Assembly (NCBI GenBank): GCA_963666705.2
Contig: CAXXKO010000018.1
Location: forward strand, 69,738-133,737
From: G963666705 sp963666705
GTDB lineage: Bacteria > Pseudomonadota > Alphaproteobacteria > CADEGL01
Length of the DNA: 64,000 nucleotides
Direction of reading: 5' to 3'
Positions 1 through 9,349 of the stretch are shown here, piece by piece. Both the position numbers and the translations under genes were made by a program. The notes beneath the pieces are model-generated. The model worked only from the letters and a program-made list of their open reading frames with translations. It ran no database searches and was not told where the DNA came from. Every line of letters begins with the position of its first letter. Within the stretch, counting starts at the first letter, position 1.

Positions 1-1437
1 GCCATGAGGCTATCGCCCATATACTTGTCGATGGTCCCACCCTCGGCCTCGACGCAGCCGGCGATCAGGGTGAAATGCTCGTTCAGCAGCGCCGCGGCAT
101 CCTCCGCGGAGAGGCCCTCGGAGAGGGCCGTGAAGCCGACGATGTCGGTGAACATCACGGCCACCTCGCGATGGCTCGTCGTGGCAGCCTCCTCGGGGCC
201 TAGGCGTATCAAGCGCCGGACCAGCGCCTTGGGCACATAGCGCTCGAACCAGCGCAGGCCCTCGAGCATGGAATTGAACGCGTCCGCCGCCTCGTTCAGC
301 TCCTTGAAGAAGCTGCCCGGGATCTTCTCGATGGCGCCGAAGTCGAGGTCGTGAACCTTGCCCGTGCCGTCCGCCAGCCGGCGCACCGGCCGCGCGATCT
401 GCCGGCCGATGTAGGCGGCGGCGAGGGCCGCGGCCACCGATATGGCCAGACACAGGACGATTGCCCAGCGCAGCCGCAGGACCTCCGACATGAGGTCGAC
501 GGACTCGAAGTAGGTCCCGACGATGAGGGGGCGGTCGCCGTACCCGACGATCTCGCGGCTGAGGATGACGTTAGGTCCGGTCCCCCAGATAAGCGAACCG
601 GATGCCGGGGCCGGAGAGGACGCGTTCCTCGAGCGAGCGCCTGGGCTGCTCCTCCCACATCGAGGCCAGGATCGGATCGCCGAACGTGGCCTGGGCGGGC
701 AACATGGCGAGCCGCGTGAGGTTGCCATAGCCGAAGGCCATCATCGGGTGCGCGAGCACCGCGTCGCGGCCGTGGAGGACGAAGGCATTGGCGCAGAACT
801 CCATCTCGACGTCCGAGATGAACTCCGAGAGCCGGGTGGTGGAGACGAGCGCAGAGACGAGGCCGAGGAATTCCCCGTCCCTCTCGACCGGATAGTGGTA
901 GTTGAGCGTCGCCTGCCCGTACTGCTCCCGCCACAGGAGCTTTCCCCAGAACGGCTCGCGGTCCCTCGAAGCGGCCGTGAAGATATCCATCAGGTCGTCG
1001 TCGTTCTTGATCGAGGAGAAGACCGGCACGACCTCGTCTTCGCCACGCTCGGCACCGAACAGCTTGAGGTCGGTGCCGGCGAAGGAGATGCTGACGATCT
1101 GGGGGGTCGCGGCGAGGGTCCCGTTCATGAGGGCGATGAACTCGTCGGACGGCCCCGGCTCGACGTCTCGGGCGGCAATCCGGTCGGCGATGAACGCGGC
1201 CTGGGCCTCGGCCGCCCCCAGGTAGAGGCGGATGCGGTCGGATTCGGCGGACACCAGGAGCGCCGCCTTCTGGCGCAGCAGGTCGACGGTGTTCCGGTAG
1301 CCGCTGACCAGGCCCACGCTGAGCACGCTCGCCACCGCCGTCAGCACGAAGAAGCCGAGCCCGAGGCCGAGCGCCACGGACATGGAGGCTTCCCACGGCC
1401 TCCCGGCTTCGCCTTTCCTGCGTCCGAACCGCCCCAT
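1..1437 (-). pseudogene. Membrane adenylate/guanylate cyclase (dCache-HAMP-cyclase), frameshifted and cut by the window edge
   Basis: A class III nucleotide cyclase of the sensor type, which would make cyclic nucleotide from ATP or GTP at the inner membrane. The first frame (1437 down to about 586) gives a TM helix, then a roughly 230-residue extracytoplasmic Cache-like sensor ending IRFAYLG. The next frame gives a second TM helix (WAIVLCLAISVAAALAAAYIG), a HAMP segment starting RQIARPVRRLADG, and the cyclase core with metal motif FTDIVGFT and the start of a second one, GDSLMA. The frames join at a run of five C on the plus strand (582-586); removing one base restores a continuous protein. 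The C-terminus lies outside the window. The start at 1437 (MGRFGRRKGE) is a guess; 1467 is the longest. A real mutation and a sequencing error look the same here. Confidence 0.8.
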
Positions 1438-1712
1438 GCACAGCCACCGAATTCCGCGCGGGCGCACGGGGGATCCCGATTTCCCGCGCCTGGCACATTA
1501 CAATCGATCCGACGGCGTGGCTATCTCGACCGTCCATGCCGGCGGCCCGTTCGCCCTCGCGCGAAAGGAGTTTCCACGCCACGGCGAATTCGGCGAACAT
1601 GGGTCATCCACACGCCGTTAACGGATCCCAAAGCCCTCGGCGTGTTGGATGGCGAATTTGGAAGGGGTGCCGAAGCCGGGATCCCCGCGATCGGCGAAAG
1701 GGACGCGGACGA

Positions 1713-2564
1713 ATGCCGAAGCTATTGAGCGAAGACCAGATCGAGCGGTTCCGCGAGGACGGGTTCCTCTGCCCCGTGCCCGTGCTCTCGCGCGACGAGG
1801 CGGGCGCGGCCCGGGCCCGCCTCGAGAGCCTCGAGGCGCGCCGGCCGGACGACGTGAAGAAGCTCAAGACCAAGGCCCACGTCTTGTGCCCCTGGGTCGG
1901 CGACATCGCTCGCCACCCGCGCATCCTCGATGCCTTCGAGGACCTGATCGGCCCCGACATCCTGTGCTACAGCATGGCCTTCCGGGCGAAGCAAGCGGAT
2001 GGCGCCACTTTCGCCGGCTGGCACCAGGACTCGGCCTATAGCCGCATCCGACCCCTCGTCGTCCTGGGCGCCCTCGCGCTCTCCGACTGCACGCCCGAGA
2101 GCGGCTGTCTGCGCGTGATCCCGGGCTCGCACGAGTGGGGCGACATGCCCCATGCCGAGACCGGCGACGCGGCCTCCATCCTCGCCCGTGGCCAGTACAT
2201 CTCGGCGGACATCGATTCCTCCCGTGCCGTGGACTTCGTGCTGCGGCCGGGTGAGATCGGCTTCTTCGATTACCGCATCATCCACGGCTCCGGCCCCAAC
2301 CGGTCGGGCGACCGCCGCATCGTGCTGCTGGTCGAGATGATGCCGGCCAGCGCGCGGCAGACCGAGGGCCGCGAATCGGCGATGCTGGCGCGGGGCGAGG
2401 ACCGCCATGGCAACTTCGATACCGATCCCCAGCCGGACGGGGAGCTCACCGAGGCGGCCCTGGCCGCCTGGCACCAGGTCGTGAGCCTGCGCGCGAAAAC
2501 CATCTACAGCGATAGCGGCCTGTCCATCCCCGAGGCCTATGGCGGCGAAAGGGCCGGGCGGTGA
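1713..2564 (+). CDS. Phytanoyl-CoA dioxygenase (PhyH) family protein
   Basis: A Fe(II)/2-oxoglutarate-dependent oxygenase of 283 residues, a normal length for PhyH proteins. The iron facial triad is visible as H104-x-D106 (WHQDSAYS) and distal H191 (IIHGSGPN), and an arginine follows at about 201-202 (GDRRIVL) that should bind 2-oxoglutarate. The Asp is kept, so this should hydroxylate rather than halogenate. The start was chosen at MPKLLSEDQIERF because homology to the paralogue at 43514-44353 (MPISLSQDRIERF) begins there; the open frame extends upstream to 1536 without conserved sequence. Its stop overlaps the GTG start of the next gene. The substrate cannot be told; bacterial PhyH proteins act on many small molecules besides phytanoyl-CoA. 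Confidence 0.88.
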   Translation: MPKLLSEDQIERFREDGFLCPVPVLSRDEAGAARARLESLEARRPDDVKKLKTKAHVLCPWVGDIARHPRILDAFEDLIGPDILCYSMAFRAKQADGATFAGWHQDSAYSRIRPLVVLGALALSDCTPESGCLRVIPGSHEWGDMPHAETGDAASILARGQYISADIDSSRAVDFVLRPGEIGFFDYRIIHGSGPNRSGDRRIVLLVEMMPASARQTEGRESAMLARGEDRHGNFDTDPQPDGELTEAALAAWHQVVSLRAKTIYSDSGLSIPEAYGGERAGR

Positions 2565-2932
2565 AGGGAGCCCTGTCCGCCTTCGCGCTCGCTCTTCTCC
2601 TCGTCGGCGCCACCGCGCCGAGGGCCCAGGCCGGCGACCCGGTCCTCGAGCGGCTCACCATGGCGGCCGAGCTCCTCGGCGGGGTCTATGTGCTCGAGAA
2701 GCTGTGCGACACCGACGCGGCCGTCATGGCGCGGGACCGGTTCGTCGAGGTGCTCAACATGGTCGCGCCGACGGCGGAGCAGGAGCGGGCGCTGGTCGAT
2801 CTGTTCGTGGCCGGCGGGGCGCTCGAGAAGGAGAGTCATATCGCCTGCAATGCCGGGAGCCGGACCCGCGCGGCCCAGCTCGACACCTATGCCTCCGACG
2901 CAGTGCGCGAGATCATGGAGTATCTGAAATGA
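2561..2932 (+). CDS. Small secreted protein, possibly TIGR02301-like
   Basis: A 123-residue protein with a clear Sec signal peptide (hydrophobic FALALLLVGAT, likely cleavage after AQA near residue 24), so the mature chain is about 99 residues and periplasmic. Two cysteines (C49 and C96) could form a disulfide. The pattern of a helical segment AAELLGGVYVLEKLC recalls the alphaproteobacterial TIGR02301 family, whose function is unknown; this match is from memory and tentative. It starts with GTG at 2561, overlapping the TGA of the PhyH gene, which suggests translational coupling. Confidence 0.72.
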   Translation: MKGALSAFALALLLVGATAPRAQAGDPVLERLTMAAELLGGVYVLEKLCDTDAAVMARDRFVEVLNMVAPTAEQERALVDLFVAGGALEKESHIACNAGSRTRAAQLDTYASDAVREIMEYLK

Positions 2933-3000
2933 CGGATGTGCGCCCACGCGATATCCATGATCTAAAACTCGAAAAAACAACCACAAACACCGGGAAATAA

Positions 3001-3954
3001 ATGAGTAATTCCTCCAATTATCAATCTAACCGGCCGATCCTGGTCACCGGCGCCGCCGGCTGCATCGGCTCTTGGGTGGTGGCGGCGCTCACGCGCTCAG
3101 CCCGGCCGGTGGTGGCGTTCGACCTCTCGGACGACCGGCGGCGCCTGAGGCTCCTGCTGGCGCCGGAGGAAGTGGATGCCGTGCCCTGGATCACGGGCGA
3201 CATCACGGATACGGAGGCCGTTTCCCGCACCGTGACCATGCACGACCCCCAGGCGGTCATCCACCTGGCGGCCCTGCAAATTCCATTCTGCGTCGCCGAT
3301 CCGGTGGCGGGGGCGCGCGTCAACGTGGTGGGCCAGATGAACGTGCTGGAAGCGGTGCGTCACCACGGCCGCTGCCGGCTCGTCTACGCGAGCTCGGTCG
3401 CCGCCCTGCCGGCCGCGGGCGGGGCGGGGCCGGTCACCCTTTACGGTGTCTACAAGCTGGCGGACGAGGGTGCCGCCGGCGTCTATTGGCGGGACTGGTC
3501 GGTGGCCAGCGTAGGGCTCCGGCCCCATACGGTCTACGGCCCGGGCCGGGACCAGGGCCTGACCAGCGCGCCCACCCGGGCCATCCTCGCGGCCGTCGCC
3601 GGCAAGCCCTTCGCCATCCCCTTCACCGGCGCCTTGCAGTTCCAGTATGCGGCCGAAATGGCCGAAATCTTCATTCGCTGCGCCGACGCGGAGGCGGACG
3701 GTGCGCCCGTCTTCGATGTGGGCGGCCGCATGGTCGAGGTCGCGGAGGTCATCGCGGCCATCGAGGCGGCCGTACCGGGCGCCCAAGTCACCGCGGGTGG
3801 CGAGGCGCTGCCCGTCCGGCCCGACCTCGACAACAGCCCCCTGCGCGCGCTCATAGGCGACTGGGGAGAGACCCCGCTCGAAGACGGCGTTCGGGCCAGT
3901 GCCGACGCCTTCCGCGACCTCCTCGCCCGTGGCCTGGTCGAGGCCGAGGGCTAG
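3001..3954 (+). CDS. NAD-dependent epimerase/dehydratase (extended SDR)
   Basis: A 317-residue extended short-chain dehydrogenase. The Rossmann nucleotide-binding motif TGAAGCIG is at about residues 17-24, and an acidic residue ends beta-2 (VVAFDLSDD), favouring NAD(H). The catalytic YxxxK occurs as YGVYK near residue 149, preceded by the Ser of YASSVAA. HLAALQIP and GLRPHTVYGPGRD are typical of nucleotide-sugar epimerases and related reductases. The exact substrate is unknown. The ATG directly follows a stop-like taa, and the 68-bp upstream gap is A-rich. It is followed after 17 bp by a P-loop ATPase gene. Confidence 0.85.
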   Translation: MSNSSNYQSNRPILVTGAAGCIGSWVVAALTRSARPVVAFDLSDDRRRLRLLLAPEEVDAVPWITGDITDTEAVSRTVTMHDPQAVIHLAALQIPFCVADPVAGARVNVVGQMNVLEAVRHHGRCRLVYASSVAALPAAGGAGPVTLYGVYKLADEGAAGVYWRDWSVASVGLRPHTVYGPGRDQGLTSAPTRAILAAVAGKPFAIPFTGALQFQYAAEMAEIFIRCADAEADGAPVFDVGGRMVEVAEVIAAIEAAVPGAQVTAGGEALPVRPDLDNSPLRALIGDWGETPLEDGVRASADAFRDLLARGLVEAEG

Positions 3955-3971
3955 GGCTGGGAGCCGCCCGC

Positions 3972-4544
3972 GTGGCGCCCCGGCTCGCCGTCACCGGTAG
4001 CGCCGGCGTGGGCAAGACGACCCTCGGCCGGGACCTGGCCGAGCGCTTGGGCGTCCCTTTCGTGCCCGAGGGCATGCGCGAGCGCCTCGAGGCGGGGCTC
4101 GACCTGCACACTCTCGGCCATGCCACCCTCGGCGGGCTCATCACCGAGCTCTACGACGAGATGCTGGGCCGGCTGGACGCCGCCGTTGCGGCATCGGGCG
4201 GCTTCGTCGCCGACCGCTCCGCCATCGATTACGCCGCCTTCTGGCTCTACTACGGCTTCGCCGACGAGGAGGGCGCGACGGCCGCCCTGATGGCGCGGGT
4301 GCGGGACGCGGTTCCGCGCTACGACGCGGTGTTCGTGCTGCCCTGGGGCGGCATCGCCTTCGCGGCCAACGGCGTGCGCAGCCCCAATGCCTGGCGCCAG
4401 CTCCATTTCCAAGCCCTGGTCGAGGGCCTCACGGCGCGGCTGATGCCGGCGGGGCGGGTGCTGCACATGCCGGACGACGCGGTTGCGCGGGACGCGCGGC
4501 GTGACTGGGCGGTGGCGCGGTGGCACGCCCTCGAAGGGCGCTGA
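3972..4544 (+). CDS. P-loop ATPase/kinase (AAA_28 / NadR-kinase-like)
   Basis: A single-domain P-loop protein of 190 residues. Walker A is at residues 9-16 (GSAGVGKT), almost at the N-terminus. FVADRSAIDYAAFW and YDAVFVLPW look like the substrate and Walker B regions of the AAA_28/NadR-type nucleoside-kinase-like group. The start is GTG at 3972, 17 bp after the epimerase stop; there is no ATG before the P-loop. It is probably co-transcribed with the epimerase. The function is not known; a small-molecule kinase role is inferred only from the fold. Confidence 0.72.
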   Translation: MAPRLAVTGSAGVGKTTLGRDLAERLGVPFVPEGMRERLEAGLDLHTLGHATLGGLITELYDEMLGRLDAAVAASGGFVADRSAIDYAAFWLYYGFADEEGATAALMARVRDAVPRYDAVFVLPWGGIAFAANGVRSPNAWRQLHFQALVEGLTARLMPAGRVLHMPDDAVARDARRDWAVARWHALEGR

Positions 4545-4556
4545 CGACGGGTGCGA

Positions 4557-5579
4557 TCAATGGCCGTCGTCCGGCCGCTCTCCCTCCCGGTCCCGGTCGA
4601 AGCGGGCCAGCCAGCGGTCGAGCGCCTCGCCGTCGCCATGGGTCTGGCGCAACTGGCGCAGCGCCACGCGCGCGCCGGCGCGCTCGAGCCGCGTCTCTGG
4701 CGGACGGTACCCGTCCGGCCCCTCGCCGCGCAGGGCCGCATCGGTGATGCGCATCTTCTCCGCCACGTAATACGCGGTCCCGTCGCGCGTCAGCAGCGCC
4801 TGGAACGCCGCATGGGCGCCGCGGTCGAACGCCCTCGGCTCGCCCATGCCGTCGGTCACCGCGTTGGCCGGGTGAAGCCCGAGGCAGGGCAACATCCCTT
4901 CGGGGATCGGCACGTTGACCGAATGGGTCCGCCCCGCGCGCAGGAGGGCCGGCAAGACGTGGGTGTGCGGCCCGGGCGGCGTCGGCAGGTTGCGCCCGGA
5001 GGAGCCGATATGCTGGTACACCTCGGCCCGGCCGAGGGCCGAGATGGCGACCCGATGGGGGCTCGCCGCCTTGATCGCGGCCATCACCGGGCTTTCGGCC
5101 GCGAACAGGGAGCGGCCGAGATGCGCCCGCAACAGTGCGATAAGATCGGTCGCCGCCGTCCGCACGCAGAAGCGCACATGGGACGCGGGCAGGCCGAGGT
5201 CGAAGAGGATGTCGTCCCGGTCGCGGGCGCGGATGGCCTCGCGGTCGGGACCGCATTCCGCGATCCCGCCGCCGCCCGGCAGTGCCGCCGCGGCTGGATC
5301 GAGGCAGAAGGCGACGCCGTGGGTCCATGCGTCGGGCCGCGCGCTCACCCCCTCGTAGGCCACGATCCGCGCGCCGGGCAGGAGTGCGACGCGCAGCGCG
5401 CCGCGGTCCGTGGCGAGCGTGCCGCCGGCCTCCATCTCCACTATCTCCGCCGGCTCGCCCGCGTCCCGGTGGAACTCCGCGATGGCGCCGAAGGTGCCCA
5501 CGTTCCAGCTGCTGTCCGCGAGTGCCAGATGGCGGCGGGCGAGGCTCGCCGCACGGCGTAATTCGGTAGCTCTCTCCAT
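4557..5579 (-). CDS. Conserved hypothetical protein, possibly DUF6925-like
   Basis: A soluble protein of 340 residues with no signal peptide or TM helix. I do not recognise a characterised family; the opening SWNVGTFGAIAEFHRD resembles what I recall of DUF6925, unconfirmed. Conserved-looking stretches are GPHTHVLPALL and NVPIPEGMLPCLGLHPANAV, with several His that could bind a metal or substrate. The start at MERATELRR (5579) was preferred; an upstream ATG exists at 5594. It is convergent with the ATPase gene (12 bp gap) and divergent from the histidine kinase. Confidence 0.65.
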   Translation of the reverse strand: MERATELRRAASLARRHLALADSSWNVGTFGAIAEFHRDAGEPAEIVEMEAGGTLATDRGALRVALLPGARIVAYEGVSARPDAWTHGVAFCLDPAAAALPGGGGIAECGPDREAIRARDRDDILFDLGLPASHVRFCVRTAATDLIALLRAHLGRSLFAAESPVMAAIKAASPHRVAISALGRAEVYQHIGSSGRNLPTPPGPHTHVLPALLRAGRTHSVNVPIPEGMLPCLGLHPANAVTDGMGEPRAFDRGAHAAFQALLTRDGTAYYVAEKMRITDAALRGEGPDGYRPPETRLERAGARVALRQLRQTHGDGEALDRWLARFDRDREGERPDDGH

Positions 5580-5694
5580 TTTATTCACTCGCAATACGGA
5601 TCAAGAACTGGTCTGCGCCCTTTACTTGTGCTGGTGACGAAGTACCGTTACGCCAGCCCGATGACGCCTCGTCCCATGGGGCTATCGATCGACC

Positions 5695-7296
5695 GTGCGC
5701 GTTTCCACCAGCGAGATTGGTACGATGTTCGCGCTGTTGCGGTACTATACCCTAGTGAGCGCCGTAGCACTCGCTGCGGTGGCGGCTGTCTTGGTCGTCC
5801 TATACCGCCAGATCGCCGCGGACGAGATCGTGGCCGTGACCGAGGTCCAGAACGTGGCCCTCACCAAGGCCCTGGCCAACACGGTGTGGCCGCGCTACGC
5901 GGGCTATGTGGCTTGGGCCGCGGGCATGGATGGCGATACCCTGCGCGCGCGGCCCGAGACCGCGGCGATCCAGGCGGATCTGGCCCGGCTCGCGGCCGGG
6001 CTGCCAGTCCTCAAGATCAAGATTTATGAGCCGGGGGGACTGACGGTCTATTCCTCCGACCCGGCCCAGATCGGCGAGGGCAAGGCCGGAAATCCGGGCT
6101 TCATGGCCGCGGCGCGCGACGGCGTACCGGCGAGCAAGCTGTCCTACCGTGAGACCTTCAGCGCCTTTTCGGGCGAGATGGAGGATCGCGACCTGGTGGA
6201 GACCTACATCCCCGTCAAGGGGCCGGACGGCGCGGTCGAGGGGGTTTTCGAGCTCTATACGGACGTGACGCCGATGATGGCGCGGATCGCCCGGACCACC
6301 CTGAGGATGGCCATCGGACTGCTGGCGATCTTCGGCGCCCTTTACGCCGTGCTCGCCCTCCTCGTTCGCCGCGCGGACCGCATCATCAAGGGGCAATACG
6401 AGGACTTGCTGCGCAGCAGGGCCGAGATCGAGGAGCGGAGCGCCGCCCTCGCCCGCGAAATGGGCGAGCGCGAAAAGGCGCAAGCGGGGCTCCGCCACGC
6501 CCATGACGAGCTGGAGGCGCGCGTCAGGGAGCGGACGGAAGAGCTCCGCCAAGCCACCAAGATGGAGGCGGTGGGGCAGATGACGGGCGGAGTGGCGCAC
6601 GATTTCAACAACCTCCTGGCGGTGATCCAAGGCAACCTCGAGATTCTCGACGGCCGAATGGGGCGGGACGACGAGCGGGCCGCGTATGTCGCCAGGGCGA
6701 TGGCGGCGGCCGAGCGCGGTGGCGCCCTCACGCGCCGCCTACTGACTTTCGCGCGCAAGCAGCCGATCGCCCCGGGCCTTACCGACCTCAACGCCGTGGT
6801 TGTCGAGACGACCGAGCTGTTCCGGCGCACGCTCGGGGCGGCCGTGGATGTCGAGATCGCCCTCGCCGAGGATGCGCCGCGAACCCTCGTCGATCGCGGC
6901 GAGCTGGAAAACGCCCTCGCCAATGTCGCGATCAATGCCCGCGACGCCATGCCGGGCGGCGGCAAGCTGCGGATCGCGAGCGCTGTCGTCAATGTGGGCG
7001 AGAAGGATGGCGCGGGTTCGCCGCCGCCGGGCCGTTACCTGACCCTGACCATCCGCGATACCGGCACCGGCATGGCGCCCGAGGTCGCCGCGCGCGCGTT
7101 CGATCCGTTCTTTACGACCAAGGGGGAGGGTGAGGGCAGCGGCCTCGGCCTCAGCATGGTCTACCGGTTCACCGAGCAGGCGGGCGGCCATGTCGAGATC
7201 GAGAGCGCGGCCGGCCGCGGCACCCTGGTCCGAATGTATCTGCCCGCGGTCGAGGAGGGGGAGGGGCGCTTCACCGCCTCGCCGCCCGATGAGTGA
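5695..7296 (+). CDS. Orphan membrane sensor histidine kinase
   Basis: A two-component sensor of 533 residues. One TM helix (about residues 13-35) and a second (about 206-225) bracket a roughly 170-residue periplasmic sensor. A coiled coil (EIEERSAALAREMGER, then HDELEARVRERTEELRQ) leads to the H-box GGVAHDFNNLLAVIQGN with phospho-acceptor H302. The ATPase domain has the N box NVAINARDAMPGG, the G1 box DTGTGM and the G2 box GSGLGLS. HDFNN places it with the HisKA kinases that resemble the kinase half of hybrid or NtrB-like sensors. There is no receiver domain and no response regulator beside it, so its partner is elsewhere. The start is GTG at 5695; ATG at 5725 (MFALLRYY) is an equally good alternative. 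Confidence 0.88.
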   Translation: MRVSTSEIGTMFALLRYYTLVSAVALAAVAAVLVVLYRQIAADEIVAVTEVQNVALTKALANTVWPRYAGYVAWAAGMDGDTLRARPETAAIQADLARLAAGLPVLKIKIYEPGGLTVYSSDPAQIGEGKAGNPGFMAAARDGVPASKLSYRETFSAFSGEMEDRDLVETYIPVKGPDGAVEGVFELYTDVTPMMARIARTTLRMAIGLLAIFGALYAVLALLVRRADRIIKGQYEDLLRSRAEIEERSAALAREMGEREKAQAGLRHAHDELEARVRERTEELRQATKMEAVGQMTGGVAHDFNNLLAVIQGNLEILDGRMGRDDERAAYVARAMAAAERGGALTRRLLTFARKQPIAPGLTDLNAVVVETTELFRRTLGAAVDVEIALAEDAPRTLVDRGELENALANVAINARDAMPGGGKLRIASAVVNVGEKDGAGSPPPGRYLTLTIRDTGTGMAPEVAARAFDPFFTTKGEGEGSGLGLSMVYRFTEQAGGHVEIESAAGRGTLVRMYLPAVEEGEGRFTASPPDE

Positions 7297-7399
7297 CCGC
7301 CGAGCGCGTCCCCGATATCGCGATTGAAATGCGGCCGCGAGCGTATATGATCCGCGTCGAGGACGATTGCCGGTTTGGACCTGATGCAAGGAACTCCAG

Positions 7400-8038
7400 A
7401 TGGTTGACGTGATCGACGGCAAGCAGGTGGCGAGCTACACGCGCATGGACCAGGGGACGGTCGAGGACTACGCGCTGATCGGCGAGCTGGCGAAGCCCTT
7501 CCGCGCCGGGACGGCGGACCGCGTGCTCGCGGACCTGGAGCGCCTGCACGACACCTTTCCCGGCAGCCGCATCGACCGCTACTGGCATTCGGTCCAGACC
7601 GCGACCCGCGCCTACCGCGCGGGCGAATGCGAGGAGGTCGTGATTGTGGGGCTGCTGCATGATATCGGCGACGCCCTCGCGCCCGACAACCACGGGCCCT
7701 TCGCGGCCGAGCTTCTCCACCCCTACATCTCCAAGAACGTCTATTGGATGATCTGGCACCACCAGGTTTTCCAGGGCTATCACTACTGGGACAAGGTGGG
7801 GAAGGACCCGAACGCGCGGGACAAGTACAAGGGCCATCCGGCCTACGACATGACGGCCCGGTTCTGCGGCGATTACGACCAGACCGCGTTCGATCCCGAT
7901 TACGAGAACCTGCCGGTCGCGTTCTTCGAGCCCATGGTCCGCCGCCTGTTCGCGCGCGAGCCCTGGGGCAAGCATCACGAGAGCGATTGGCCCCTCGACG
8001 ACGCCCCCGCCAACGCGATCGAGGCCGCCGCCGAGTAG
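7400..8038 (+). CDS. HD-domain protein, PhnZ-like (paralogue 1)
   Basis: A 212-residue HD-superfamily protein. Metal ligands in order are H63 (YWHSVQTA), H87-D88 (LLHDIGD), H98 (DNHGPF), H120 or H121 (WMIWHH) and D160 (GDYDQTAFD). The 24-residue spacing from the first His to the HD pair and the order of ligands match what I recall of the di-iron oxygenases PhnZ and TmpB. The position of the PhnZ substrate-loop Tyr is Phe here (F53) and the Glu is replaced by Ser (S56), unlike the paralogue at 9350. It could therefore be a diverged oxygenase or an ordinary HD phosphohydrolase. It is convergent with the dehydrogenase gene at 8051. Confidence 0.8.
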   Translation: MVDVIDGKQVASYTRMDQGTVEDYALIGELAKPFRAGTADRVLADLERLHDTFPGSRIDRYWHSVQTATRAYRAGECEEVVIVGLLHDIGDALAPDNHGPFAAELLHPYISKNVYWMIWHHQVFQGYHYWDKVGKDPNARDKYKGHPAYDMTARFCGDYDQTAFDPDYENLPVAFFEPMVRRLFAREPWGKHHESDWPLDDAPANAIEAAAE

Positions 8039-8050
8039 AAGTTCCCGCCG

Positions 8051-9199
8051 TCAGACGGCGAGCGGCCGCGGGCTCCCGCCCGCGTCGAAATCGAACAGGC
8101 TCAGGTCCGAGGTGGCGAGCAGTTGGCGCAGGAAGGGGCCTGGGTCGATGCAGCCTTCCGGCGCCCGCACGCCCGTGAAATCGAGCTTCCGCCGCGCCAC
8201 CATGAGGGTGGCCAGGGCCGAGGGCGCAGTGGTGCCCCGGCGCGAAGAATCCTGGCCCTCGAAGGCGAGCGTCTCGGCGCGGCCCCCCCGGTGGCCCGAG
8301 ACCTCGACCCGTATGGCCATGGGGATCGGCTCCTGTGGGATGTCGAAGCGGCGCCGGCCCTCCTCGGAATTCAGGTAAGCAATGAGGAAGTCGAACGGGC
8401 TCAGCCCCGTGCCCGGTACCGCCTCGTAGCTGGTCATGCCCCAGCGCACCATGGCCTCGAGGAAGGCGTTGGCCGCCGGCTGGTGGAAGGTGCCCTTGGC
8501 CGTCACCTCGCGCAATCCCGGAATGGAGTAGGGGATGCTCACCGGATCGTTGATGCCGGTGCAATAGACCGCGCGCTCGCCCACGGGCGGAAGGAAGGCC
8601 GCCACCTCCCGGCCGGTGAAGGCGCCGGGGCGCTGGTGCGCGCCATCGATGAATTGGGGGGCCATGCCGCTGCTGATGCGCAGGAAGTGGTGGATGGCGG
8701 CCGGATATGCGATGGAGTAGTTCCACGAGAAACGCACCGCCACGCGCTCGGCCACGTCGAGTCGCTCGCAGCCCAGGCGCGCGAGAATCCCGGTGAGGCC
8801 GGGGGCGATGCCGCAGCCCACCAGGACCGAGATGCCGGCTTCCCGCGCCCGCGCGTCCCACGCGGGGTCGAGGAACACCATCTCCGCCACCTCGTGGTCG
8901 TCGGCCATGTCCACGTAATGGACGCCCGCCGCCAGGGCCGCCTCGATTGCGGGCGCGGCCGTGCGGTGATAGGGGCCGACGGCGTTGAAGACGACGGTGG
9001 CGCCCTCGAGGAGGCTCGCAAGCGCACCCGCGTCGAAGATATCGACCGCGGCCGCCTCGCAGCCGGCCTTCGCCGCCACCGCCGCCGCCCGCGCGCCGTC
9101 GATGTCGGCCGCGACGACCGTCTCCACGTCCGCCGCCGCCGCGATCTCGTAGGCGATGCCGCGGCCGTGGAAGCCGCAGCCGAGGACGACGATGCGCAT
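8051..9199 (-). CDS. Saccharopine-dehydrogenase-like NAD(P)-binding oxidoreductase
   Basis: A 382-residue protein with an N-terminal Rossmann domain (VVLGCGFHGRGIAYEIA; second strand VVAADIDG) and a C-terminal domain of the saccharopine dehydrogenase/reductase type. VFNAVGPYHRTAAPAIEAAL and HYVDMADDHEV are typical of this family. The family acts on amino-acid-like imines and related carbonyls; the substrate here is unknown. It lies on the opposite strand between two HD-domain paralogues, which suggests a shared pathway, though shared expression is not shown. It and the second HD gene have divergent starts 150 bp apart, so that gap must hold both promoters. Confidence 0.82.
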   Translation of the reverse strand: MRIVVLGCGFHGRGIAYEIAAAADVETVVAADIDGARAAAVAAKAGCEAAAVDIFDAGALASLLEGATVVFNAVGPYHRTAAPAIEAALAAGVHYVDMADDHEVAEMVFLDPAWDARAREAGISVLVGCGIAPGLTGILARLGCERLDVAERVAVRFSWNYSIAYPAAIHHFLRISSGMAPQFIDGAHQRPGAFTGREVAAFLPPVGERAVYCTGINDPVSIPYSIPGLREVTAKGTFHQPAANAFLEAMVRWGMTSYEAVPGTGLSPFDFLIAYLNSEEGRRRFDIPQEPIPMAIRVEVSGHRGGRAETLAFEGQDSSRRGTTAPSALATLMVARRKLDFTGVRAPEGCIDPGPFLRQLLATSDLSLFDFDAGGSPRPLAV

Positions 9200-9349
9200 G
9201 ACCCGTTCCTTACCCAGTGCCCGCCCGGCTGCCGATCATGCGGACCGCCGCCCTCGGGTCAATGCCGTTCGCGCGCGCCTTCCGCCCGCCCTCGTTCCGG
9301 TCTATGCTGCCGCCTTCCGGGAACACGGCCATTCGAGGGAGGAATAGCG

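Noticed and set aside
296..1600. A 434-codon minus-strand frame over the cyclase
   Set aside because: Its translation is Arg/Pro/Gly-rich without motifs. The true protein uses two other frames joined at 582-586.
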